Assembly: GCA_022843585.1 (NCBI GenBank)
Contig: JALHNJ010000001.1
Span: forward strand, 1,240,001-1,304,000
Reading direction: 5' to 3'
Length of the DNA: 64,000 nt
Source: Chitinophagaceae bacterium
GTDB lineage: Bacteria; Bacteroidota; Bacteroidia; Chitinophagales; Chitinophagaceae
In this document: positions 6,794 through 14,485 of the stretch, in pieces
How the letters are laid out: each line of letters starts with the position of its first letter
Position numbering within the stretch: the stretch's first letter is position 1
Notes under the pieces: generated by a model
The model's database searches: none
Told to the model about the DNA's origin: nothing
The model's input: the letters and a program-made list of their open reading frames with translations, nothing else
Made by a program: the position numbers and the translations under genes

Positions 6794-9454
6794 TTAATCT
6801 CTTTCCGGTTCTGGCTCTGGCTCATTAAACTGTCTTGCTGGTTCCTGTGGTTTTTCTTTTGGTTTCTTTTTCATCCACTCGGGGTCTTTTCTTACTTTTT
6901 GTACATCATCCAATTTGGCAACATACAAACTGCGGCCATGTGTACCAAGCACTATTTCATTATCTCTTTGTTGTATCGCAATATCATGAACAGGAACTGA
7001 TTTTGGTAAACCCCCATTCCACATCATAAATGAATTGCCCTGGTCAAAGCTTACATATAAGCCACCATCCGTACCAACGTATAAAATGCTATCGCTTTTT
7101 GGATCTTCTTTAATTACGTTGATCGGTTCATACGGCAAATCTTTTCCGATCTGTTTCCAGGTAGTTCCATAATCTTCACTCATGTACAAATAGGGAGCAA
7201 AGTTGTCATTACGATAACCGTTCAATGAAACATACACTCTTTCTACTTTATGTTGTGATGCAGCAACACGGCTAACATACAAACCATTGGTTTGAAGTTT
7301 AGTGTTTGCTGTAGTTTTTGCACCTTTTTTAACTGGAGCAGCAGTAGTAGTAGTTTGATTTAATTGCTCCCAGCTATAAGCTGCATCTTTTGATACATGA
7401 ATATTTCCATCATCACTTCCGGTATAAAGCAATCCAAAACGCAGCGGCGATTCTGAAAGTGTGATCAATGTACCAAACGGTACATTACCGGTTACCTTAC
7501 CATTGGTAAGGTCTCCACTCATTGCAATTAATGAATCGCCTTTGTTAAGAGAACGGAATACCCTGTTACTTCCATAATAAAAAACATCCTGGTTGTGTTT
7601 GCTTAATAAGATGGGTGTTTGCCAGTTAAAGCGAAGAGGCTTTTCACCCAACTCATGCATGGGGCGAAGTGATTTTTGAAAACCCCTTCTTTCCTGCACA
7701 TTTTTATTATACCGGGCATAAGCACCAAACTGAGAACCGGAATAAATAGTAGCATTATCTCTTGTATCTACTTGCGCCTGCATACCATCACCACCATTAA
7801 TGCCTTTAAAACCGTATTGACCATTGTCGATCCAGCCAATATCATCCCGGTGATTAGATGGTCCCCACCAGCTTCCGTTATCCTGCATGCCGCCGTACAC
7901 ATTATAAGGCCTTGCATCATCAACGGTAATACTATAGTATTGTCCCAATGGAGGAGTGTTTGCTTTAAACCAATTATCACCATCATCATAGGTAATATTG
8001 GCACCACCATCATTACCATTAATTAAATGAGAATCTCTTTTCGGGTTTACCCATAATGCATGATGGTCAGCATGAACATTCCCTTTGTCCATAGTTTTAA
8101 ATGTTTTGCCACCATCTGTTGATACCTGCGCAATATATCCCATGGAGAAAATCTTATCAGGATTGGTATGCGAAGTATAGATCTTTGCAAAATAGTAACC
8201 ATAAGTGCTGAAGTTGGCGTTTGGTTTATCATGTGTTTTTTTCCATGTTTGTCCGCCATCATTACTGCGATATACTTCGCAACCTGCAATGCCTGTATTT
8301 TGAAATCCATCATCACTGTCTAAATAATCCCATAAAGCAACGGGTTGTATTTTATCGGCAGCTATCATTTCTTTTACCGTTCCTGCAGTGTATTTAGCAG
8401 GGAAACGATTAGCCCTTAAAAATGAGTTTAGTTTTTTATCATCTATATTTTTAAACTCTTCTTTGTTCATTGTTTTAAACTGATCTTTCTTATAATTGGT
8501 GTCCACTTTATTATCAGCAGCAAGTGGTGTATTATTATCAACCACTGCATAAACAATACTTGGATTTTTTGGATATACCGCAATTCCAATTCGACCAATT
8601 TTATCACCTGTCATAAAACCAGAACCGGCACCTGAAACTAATTTCCATGTTTCGCCACCATCTGCACTTTTATAAATACCACTTGTCTTTCCACTTTCTT
8701 CAAATTTCCAGGCACGGCGAACTCTGTACCACATACCTGCATAAACTTCATTTGGATTTGCTGGATTGATGTCTATATCAACACAGCCAGTGTTATCATC
8801 AATAAACAAAGTTTGTTTCCAATTTTTACCACCATCGGTTGTTTTATAAACACCTCTGTCTTTATTGGCAGAATATAAATGTCCTAATGCAGCTACCCAT
8901 GCAATATTCGGATTAGTAGGATGCAATTGTATTTTACCAATATGATGAGATTCAGGAAGACCGAGATATTCCCAGTTCTTACCATTATCAGTAGATTTAT
9001 ACATACCTATACCAGCATACGAAGAACGGCTGCTGTTTACCTCTCCGGTACCAACCCATATTGTTCTGTTGCTCCAGTTCACGGCTATATCACCGATAAA
9101 TAAAACATCAAGATTGTCCATGATGGGAGTAAAGCTCTGCCCATTGTTGGTAGTATGCCACAATCCACCAGTTGAATACCCTACGTAGAACTCTGTAGGA
9201 TCTTCCGGGTTGGCATCAATATCGGATACACGGCCACTCATAATGGTAGGGCCTATGTTGCGAAATTTAACATCATTAACAACAGAGGCACTTTCTAACT
9301 TCTTCCGTTGTTCAATGGCCTGCATCCTTTCTGCAGCAGGAGTGGGATTTATTTGCGCAAAAACCAATGCACCAATGTGCATCAATGCAAATGTGGAAAG
9401 AACCCTTCTAACCAATTTATTTTGGCAGGAGGTTTTTTTTAACAACTGGGACAT
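6794..9454 (-). CDS. Exported BNR/sortilin-like beta-propeller protein
   Basis: This 886-residue protein belongs to the large exported group usually annotated 'WD40/YVTN/BNR-like repeat protein' or 'glycosyl hydrolase'. After a signal peptide (cut near ALVFAQ, about residue 34) it shows many Asp-box (BNR) units of the form SxDGGxTW: STDNGKNW, TTDGGKNW, SADGGETW, SNDGGQTW and STDGGKTF, spread over the whole length as in Vps10/sortilin-type beta-propellers. The C-terminus is Pro/Glu-rich (residues about 860-886). I see no catalytic residues that would support true glycosidase activity, so the role is unclear. A surface or periplasmic binding protein is as likely. It is monocistronic and convergent with the serine protease gene. 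Confidence 0.85.
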   Translation of the reverse strand: MSQLLKKTSCQNKLVRRVLSTFALMHIGALVFAQINPTPAAERMQAIEQRKKLESASVVNDVKFRNIGPTIMSGRVSDIDANPEDPTEFYVGYSTGGLWHTTNNGQSFTPIMDNLDVLFIGDIAVNWSNRTIWVGTGEVNSSRSSYAGIGMYKSTDNGKNWEYLGLPESHHIGKIQLHPTNPNIAWVAALGHLYSANKDRGVYKTTDGGKNWKQTLFIDDNTGCVDIDINPANPNEVYAGMWYRVRRAWKFEESGKTSGIYKSADGGETWKLVSGAGSGFMTGDKIGRIGIAVYPKNPSIVYAVVDNNTPLAADNKVDTNYKKDQFKTMNKEEFKNIDDKKLNSFLRANRFPAKYTAGTVKEMIAADKIQPVALWDYLDSDDGFQNTGIAGCEVYRSNDGGQTWKKTHDKPNANFSTYGYYFAKIYTSHTNPDKIFSMGYIAQVSTDGGKTFKTMDKGNVHADHHALWVNPKRDSHLINGNDGGANITYDDGDNWFKANTPPLGQYYSITVDDARPYNVYGGMQDNGSWWGPSNHRDDIGWIDNGQYGFKGINGGDGMQAQVDTRDNATIYSGSQFGAYARYNKNVQERRGFQKSLRPMHELGEKPLRFNWQTPILLSKHNQDVFYYGSNRVFRSLNKGDSLIAMSGDLTNGKVTGNVPFGTLITLSESPLRFGLLYTGSDDGNIHVSKDAAYSWEQLNQTTTTAAPVKKGAKTTANTKLQTNGLYVSRVAASQHKVERVYVSLNGYRNDNFAPYLYMSEDYGTTWKQIGKDLPYEPINVIKEDPKSDSILYVGTDGGLYVSFDQGNSFMMWNGGLPKSVPVHDIAIQQRDNEIVLGTHGRSLYVAKLDDVQKVRKDPEWMKKKPKEKPQEPARQFNEPEPEPERD

Positions 9455-9539
9455 AAAAACAGTTAATTTTCGTTAGTAAATTGCAGTGTGTGTAACGAGG
9501 TGCGGATAACCTGCTGCCTCTCATCAAACTTACTAAACT

Positions 9540-10256
9540 ATGCGATTCATTGTACTGATTGCCTTGCTTATTTCTACCAGCGGTTATGGCCAATGGAAAA
9601 ATTTTGTAATAAGTTCCAAAGGCGATACGCTTAACCGGGTGGATATGCAAGGAAAGAAGCAAGGGCCATGGTCTGTTCGTGTTGCAGACTTGCGTGGCGA
9701 AAGAGGCTATGAGGAAGAAGGCTATTATGAGAATGATGCTAAGGAAGGCACCTGGAAAAAATATTCATTAGAAGGAGTGAAGATTGCCGAAGAAAATTAT
9801 CGCTGGGGAAAATTAAATGGTAAGCAAGAATATTATACTTATAATGGTGGCTTGCTGCGCCAGGAAAGCTGGAGAGCAATGGATCCTGCAATTGCTTTTG
9901 ATACCGTTTCTGTTTATGATCTAAAAGATCCGACAAAAGAAATTGGACAAGTTGTAGTAAAGAATGAAGGTGTGGCAGTTAAACATGGTAAATGGTTATA
10001 CTTTGATCCCCGGGAAGGAAGAATAGAAGCCAGCGAATACTATGTGATGAACAAATTACAAACAGAAGATAATATGATGATCGGTGATGATGATCTGCGA
10101 CCGATTGATATTAGCACTGCCAAAGCAAAATCAGACACTGCGGGTAAAAAAACAATTTCCAAACCACAAGCTATACTCGATTACGAAAAGAAAAATGCTG
10201 GTAAGAAGAAAGTAAAAACCAGGGACGGTAATACGGGGAATTTGCCTAGACCGTAA
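9540..10256 (+). CDS. Exported MORN-repeat-like protein
   Basis: A 238-residue protein with a signal peptide (about 1-18, ending SGYGQW). Residues about 30-115 contain MORN-type units: GKKQGPWSV, GYYENDAKEGTWKKY, GKLNGKQEYYTYNGG, then HGKWLYFD near 150. MORN-like exported proteins of this kind are frequent in Bacteroidota and are often annotated as 'toxin-antitoxin YwqK family antitoxin', a misleading transferred name; no toxin is seen here. The tail is Lys-rich and probably disordered. Its stop is 10 bases before the next gene's ATG, so the two probably form an operon. Function unknown. Confidence 0.75.
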   Translation: MRFIVLIALLISTSGYGQWKNFVISSKGDTLNRVDMQGKKQGPWSVRVADLRGERGYEEEGYYENDAKEGTWKKYSLEGVKIAEENYRWGKLNGKQEYYTYNGGLLRQESWRAMDPAIAFDTVSVYDLKDPTKEIGQVVVKNEGVAVKHGKWLYFDPREGRIEASEYYVMNKLQTEDNMMIGDDDLRPIDISTAKAKSDTAGKKTISKPQAILDYEKKNAGKKKVKTRDGNTGNLPRP

Positions 10257-10266
10257 AAATTTTCTA

Positions 10267-10683
10267 ATGAGGCTATTTATTTTAACTTCTTTTATCTTAT
10301 TTGCGAATTTTGTATTTGCTCAATCTTCTATAGAAAACAATTGCAACAATTTTATTGATATTAAAGTTGCCATGGAGAAAATTCAGCCTGACTCGATATC
10401 AAAAGAAGAACCAAAAGTTTGGGGCACATATATTAAGAGTTTCTTTGGGTTTCAATTGATAACAAAGAATTCCAACTATACCATTCAGGAATTTACTATT
10501 TCAGGTAGTTATGATAATGGCGATATAGTTGAAGTGGTTAATAAAGGAACCCATTTTGGTGCCAGTGCAATAAGGCTGGTAAATAGTATTAAGGAGAAGG
10601 AGTTTTATATATCCTGCATAAAAGCAATTGACAAACTGAACAGAATACATATTCTAAAGCCATTCACATACATCTTCCGATAG
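10267..10683 (+). CDS. Small exported protein of unknown function
   Basis: A 138-residue protein with a clear signal peptide (MRLFILTSFILFANFVFAQ). The mature part has no motif I recognise and two Cys (in ENNCNNF and ISCIKA) that could pair in the periplasm. It follows the MORN-like gene by 10 bases and is probably co-transcribed with it. Its 3' end is 5 bases from the convergent esterase gene. Confidence 0.65.
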   Translation: MRLFILTSFILFANFVFAQSSIENNCNNFIDIKVAMEKIQPDSISKEEPKVWGTYIKSFFGFQLITKNSNYTIQEFTISGSYDNGDIVEVVNKGTHFGASAIRLVNSIKEKEFYISCIKAIDKLNRIHILKPFTYIFR

Positions 10684-10688
10684 CAAAT

Positions 10689-11513
10689 TTATTTTCCTTT
10701 CATTGCGGTAAAATAATTCCTGAAAAACAATAACTGGTACTGCACCGCATTCTTCCAATAAGGCCAATTGTGTTGTCCTGGTCTTTCAATATACTCATGC
10801 GGGATTTTTAACTTCAGCATTTTTTGATGCAAATTGTTATTAACAGCAAAAAAGAAATCTTCTGTTCCGCAATCAATAATGATGGCCAGTGAATCTGTGG
10901 GTTTTTTCTCAATTAAATTTATAACAGAATAATTTTTCCAGTTAGCTGCATGTAAAATTGTATCGCCAACCTTTTGGGATATTTGCCAGTTCTTTTTGTA
11001 CGGTATCAAATCCACGCCACCACTCATACTACCACAGGCACCAAACCGGTCTGCATGGCGAAAACCTAAAAACAAACCACCATGCCCGCCCATACTTAAA
11101 CCAGTAATAGCTCTTCCTTTTCTGTTTTTTATAGTTTTATAGTTCACATCTATATAATCTGGAATTTCTTTTCCTACATAGGTTTCAAACCGTACCGTAG
11201 AATCAACCGGACTATCTAAATACCAGCTATTAAATCCACCATCCGGACAAACAATCATTAATTGGTATTTATCAGCATGTTCTTTTAATTCACCCACCCG
11301 GATTATCCAATTGGCATACCAGCCCCCATGACCATGTAATAAATAAACAACCGGGAAAGCTTCTTTGCTTTTTTTATACGAGGAAGGTTTTATCACCACG
11401 CATTTATATGCTTTTTTCATGGCGCTGCTGTAGATGCTTACAGTATCAACAGTTGCAGCGAAAGATTGTAGGGAGAAAAGAATGGCGATGGCGAATAATA
11501 ATTTTTTAATCAT
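10689..11513 (-). CDS. Exported alpha/beta-hydrolase esterase (esterase D/putative esterase family)
   Basis: This 274-residue protein has a signal peptide (1-19) and an alpha/beta-hydrolase fold of the PF00756 esterase family, which includes S-formylglutathione hydrolase and feruloyl/acetyl-xylan esterases. It shows the oxyanion region YLLHGHGGWYANW (57-69), the nucleophile elbow GLSMGGHGG with Ser140, a likely acid Asp219 in DCGTEDFFF, and catalytic His248 in PGQHNWPYW. Export suggests it acts on ester bonds of an external substrate, perhaps a decorated polysaccharide, but no glycan gene cluster surrounds it. It appears monocistronic. Confidence 0.88.
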   Translation of the reverse strand: MIKKLLFAIAILFSLQSFAATVDTVSIYSSAMKKAYKCVVIKPSSYKKSKEAFPVVYLLHGHGGWYANWIIRVGELKEHADKYQLMIVCPDGGFNSWYLDSPVDSTVRFETYVGKEIPDYIDVNYKTIKNRKGRAITGLSMGGHGGLFLGFRHADRFGACGSMSGGVDLIPYKKNWQISQKVGDTILHAANWKNYSVINLIEKKPTDSLAIIIDCGTEDFFFAVNNNLHQKMLKLKIPHEYIERPGQHNWPYWKNAVQYQLLFFRNYFTAMKGK

Positions 11514-11611
11514 GGCTAAATGTAAGAATTATATAAACCCACCCCTTTCAAGTAGCATTTTATTTGGAATGGCCTACACCCCTCCCGGGAGGGGATGAAA
11601 ACTCTGCTATG

Positions 11612-11645
11612 AAAAAAAGCCATCCCGTTAATTCGGAATGGCTTT
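11612..11645 (-). terminator. Rho-independent terminator of the M1 peptidase gene
   Basis: Read on the minus strand, AAAGCCATTCCG pairs across a short loop with CGGGATGGCTTT (one bulge) and is followed directly by a run of T. It lies about 70 bases after the stop of the peptidase gene at 11717. Confidence 0.7.
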
Positions 11646-11656
11646 ATAAATGCAAT

Positions 11657-11716
11657 AAGAATTTATATTCTTTAGTGAGCCAAAGTCTCCCCTTCAGGGG
11701 AGGTTTAGAAGGTTTT
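11657..11716 (-). repeat. 3'-flank duplicate of the tandem M1 genes, copy A
   Basis: This 60-base stretch directly after the first M1 gene is clearly related to 14426-14485 after the second one, including ATATTCTTTAGT and a CTCCCC-TTCA-GGGGAG hairpin (11687-11702). It shows that the duplication that made the two peptidases included the DNA behind the stop codon. Confidence 0.65.
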
Positions 11717-14125
11717 TTAAAACCCTTTCTTCTCCTGTGCTTTCTGCATCGGGTTACCCGCCTGGTTACCTGCTGCTCTCGGTGCAGTTTGTCTTGCTTT
11801 AAAAATATTAAAGCGAGACGGCTCTGCTATCGTATTCCAACTGTTATTGCTTTCATTGATATCAGCAGTCTCCCGATACGGATCCAATTTTACAGAAGCT
11901 ACCTCTTTGTCTTTAATAAAAGTTTTTACCACTTTATTTTCATTCAATCTCCACACCTGTGCAGGTATGCGATCGATTTCTTTCGTACCATCTTTATAGG
12001 TCCACTCCACAATGATTGGCATCACTAATCCACCTTTATTGCTTAAAGTAAGCTCATACATATTCTTATTCGCATACTTTGCTTTTTCTGCTTCTGTAAG
12101 CGGATCAGGTTGGCTTGCCGGAATTGTTACTTCATATTTGCTGGTATCGTATGGCTCCAGATTGCGGGCATATCTCCAATAGAAATCACGGATGCTGGTA
12201 TCAACGTCAGTTTGGAATTTGATATTCTTGTCTTCTCTGTTCCTGATCTTTGAAATATCATCAAATGTTGGTACCAATGGCTTTGCAATTGGCCGCAGTT
12301 GTTTAGTTTCTTTTGTAGCTTCCTGTGTTGCAGCTAAATCTGGTTTGGCATGTTTAACTGTGTCCAATGAAATATCACAAACTTCGGTACTGTAAAACCA
12401 GCCTCTCCAAAACCAATCCAAATCTTCGCCGCTTGCATCTTCCATGGTACGGAAGAAATCAGCCGGCTCCGGATGTTTGAATGCCCAACGTCTTGCATAT
12501 TCTTTAAATGCATAATCGAACAACTCACGGCCCATAATAGTTTCTCTCAAAATATTTAAACCAGTGGCTGGTTTAGAATAAGCATTTGGTCCAAATTGTA
12601 CAATGTTTTCACTATTCGACATGATAGGCTCCAATTGGTCTTTTGGCAGCTTCATATAATCGGTAATAAATGCTGCAGGGCCGCGGCGACTGGGAAATTT
12701 ATTATCCCACAACTCTTCCGCCAGGTATTCCACAAATGTATTTAGGCCTTCATCCATCCAGCTCCATTGGCGTTCATCACTATTGATGATCATGGGGAAG
12801 AAGTTATGACCCACTTCGTGAATAATAACACCGATCATTCCGTTCTTGGTGCTTTCGCTGTAAGTGCCGTCTTTTTCTGTTCGGCCAAAGTTGAAACAGA
12901 TCATCGGGTATTCCATACCGTTGGATGCTTCTATACTTTGTGCAACAGGGTAGGGATAGGGAATTGTAAAATCAGAATATGTTTTAATAGTATGCTCTAC
13001 TGCTTTGGTCGAAAATTTGCGATACAAACCATACGCTTCTTTGGCGTACCCACTCATACACATTATTTTTTTACCTGCCACTTTTGTAGCCATAGCATCC
13101 CACACAAATTTGCGGGAAGAACCCCATGCAAAGTCACGAACATTATCTGCTTTAAAGATCCATGTTTTCTTTTTGGGTGAACCAGCAGCAATGATAGCCG
13201 GTCCGTTTTTTTCTGCCGCCCTTGCTTCCGCCAATGTTACTACTTCAATAGGTTCTGATGATTGTTGTGCTTTTGCCCAACGACCCATTTGTGCAGGAGT
13301 AAGTACAGCAGCATAATTCTGACACTCTCCTGTGGACAATACTACATGGTCAGCAGGAACCGTCATCGCTACTTTAAAATTGCCGAATGTTAATGCAAAC
13401 TCCCCACGACCGGTGAACTGGTGATTTTGCCATCCCTTGAAATCGCTGTACACACAAAGGCGGGGATACCATTGTGTAATGGTGAAAAGATGATTGCCAT
13501 CTTCCGGAAAAAATTCAAAACCACCACGGCCACCGCCGCCGGCACCACGATTGCTTAATTTATAATTCCAATCTATTTTATAAACAAAACGCTGACCCGG
13601 TTTCAATGGTGCAGGTAACTCAACCCGCATCATTGTTTTATTGATCGTATATTTTAATGGCTTGTTTGCGGCATCTGTAATTTTTAAAATATTAAAGCCC
13701 ATACCATTGTCAACTTTCGAATCAGCAGCTCTGTCCAATTGTTGCGGACTTGTTTGCCTGTTCATCGGATTGCTCGTCTGGTAGTTAGCATTGTTTATTG
13801 TGCTATGCTGATTTTCATCCAGCTGCATCCATAAAAAAGTAAGTACATCAGGTGAGTTATTAAAATAGGTAATTGTTTCACTACCCGTCAGCTTCTGATT
13901 TTTTTCATCCAGCTCACATTTAATGTCGTAATCAGCTCTTTGCTGCCAGTACTTTGTACCCGGTGCGCCACTTGCAGTACGATATTCATTGGGAGTTGGA
14001 AGCGTTCCACCCATTTGTTCAAACTTGTTGCCATGATTGCTGCCTGGGTTGTTGTTGATATTCTGTGCTATTACAATTGTGCCACAGAAGATGCCAAACA
14101 ATAAGCAAGAAATTACTTTTCTCAT
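11717..14125 (-). CDS. M1 family metallopeptidase, paralogue 1
   Basis: An exported zinc aminopeptidase-like enzyme of 802 residues with a signal peptide (1-20, cut at IVIAQ). The M1 signature is complete: HEVGH at 436-440 and the third zinc ligand Glu459 after 18 residues (WMDEG). The substrate-binding GAMEN loop appears as NGMEYP at 402-407, the form usual in bacterial exported M1 enzymes. The C-terminal 200 residues are beta-rich, end in a Gln/Pro-containing tail and finish KKGF. A Gly-rich loop sits near residues 193-203. It is an obvious paralogue of the next gene upstream, and the two are separated by 360 bases, so this copy probably has its own promoter. Expected role: trimming of external peptides or a specific envelope protein. 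Confidence 0.93.
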   Translation of the reverse strand: MRKVISCLLFGIFCGTIVIAQNINNNPGSNHGNKFEQMGGTLPTPNEYRTASGAPGTKYWQQRADYDIKCELDEKNQKLTGSETITYFNNSPDVLTFLWMQLDENQHSTINNANYQTSNPMNRQTSPQQLDRAADSKVDNGMGFNILKITDAANKPLKYTINKTMMRVELPAPLKPGQRFVYKIDWNYKLSNRGAGGGGRGGFEFFPEDGNHLFTITQWYPRLCVYSDFKGWQNHQFTGRGEFALTFGNFKVAMTVPADHVVLSTGECQNYAAVLTPAQMGRWAKAQQSSEPIEVVTLAEARAAEKNGPAIIAAGSPKKKTWIFKADNVRDFAWGSSRKFVWDAMATKVAGKKIMCMSGYAKEAYGLYRKFSTKAVEHTIKTYSDFTIPYPYPVAQSIEASNGMEYPMICFNFGRTEKDGTYSESTKNGMIGVIIHEVGHNFFPMIINSDERQWSWMDEGLNTFVEYLAEELWDNKFPSRRGPAAFITDYMKLPKDQLEPIMSNSENIVQFGPNAYSKPATGLNILRETIMGRELFDYAFKEYARRWAFKHPEPADFFRTMEDASGEDLDWFWRGWFYSTEVCDISLDTVKHAKPDLAATQEATKETKQLRPIAKPLVPTFDDISKIRNREDKNIKFQTDVDTSIRDFYWRYARNLEPYDTSKYEVTIPASQPDPLTEAEKAKYANKNMYELTLSNKGGLVMPIIVEWTYKDGTKEIDRIPAQVWRLNENKVVKTFIKDKEVASVKLDPYRETADINESNNSWNTIAEPSRFNIFKARQTAPRAAGNQAGNPMQKAQEKKGF

Positions 14126-14485
14126 TTGTAAGTGTTATTTATTAGTAAATCAAAGCCGTGAAAGAATTTTATTTGCCAGCTACATTACTACTATCATCGT
14201 CTGTTGTGATCTCAGATCTGTTATTTTTTATTCTTCCAGTGAAAGAATAAAAAATAATCTCACTTCATCGTTCCGTAATACTACTGAGCATGATGCCAAG
14301 ATTCTTAATGTGTCCGGAAAATCTGTTTCGGCTAAGATAAAGCAAACAGCTTTAATAAATGAACCGTTGCTAAAATGCTGCAAGAGGTGACACCTTTTTA
14401 AAAGACATCACCTCTTGCAGGTTAAAAAGAAATTATATTCTTTAGTAAGTTAAAGTCTCCCCTTTAGGGGAGACTTAGAGGGGCT
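14126..14485. other. Intergenic region between the two M1 genes: two strong hairpins
   Basis: No gene is credible in this 360-base gap. It contains a perfect 15-bp A/T-rich stem (TTATTTTTTATTCTT at 14221-14235 with its complement at 14243-14257, loop of 7). It also has a 13-bp stem (CTGCAAGAGGTGA at 14378-14390 with its complement at 14408-14420, loop of 17), and the duplicated GTCTCCCC/GGGGAGAC hairpin at 14455-14474. The two hairpins nearest 14486 probably end transcription of the upstream M1 gene. The one at 14221 has no obvious job. Confidence 0.55.
14426..14485 (-). repeat. 3'-flank duplicate of the tandem M1 genes, copy B
   Basis: This is the counterpart of 11657-11716. GTCTCCCC TTTA GGGGAGAC (14455-14474) is a perfect 8-bp stem here, while copy A keeps 6 bp. 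It lies directly after the stop codon of the second M1 gene. Confidence 0.65.

Noticed and set aside
7676-8026. 116-residue plus-strand frame opposite the BNR protein
   Set aside because: It is antisense to a clear coding gene; the His/Ile-rich, low-complexity product reflects the repeated BNR codons.
14037-14390. 117-residue plus-strand frame across the start of M1 paralogue 1
   Set aside because: Antisense to the M1 signal peptide region and extends through hairpins; no motif or export signal that fits.
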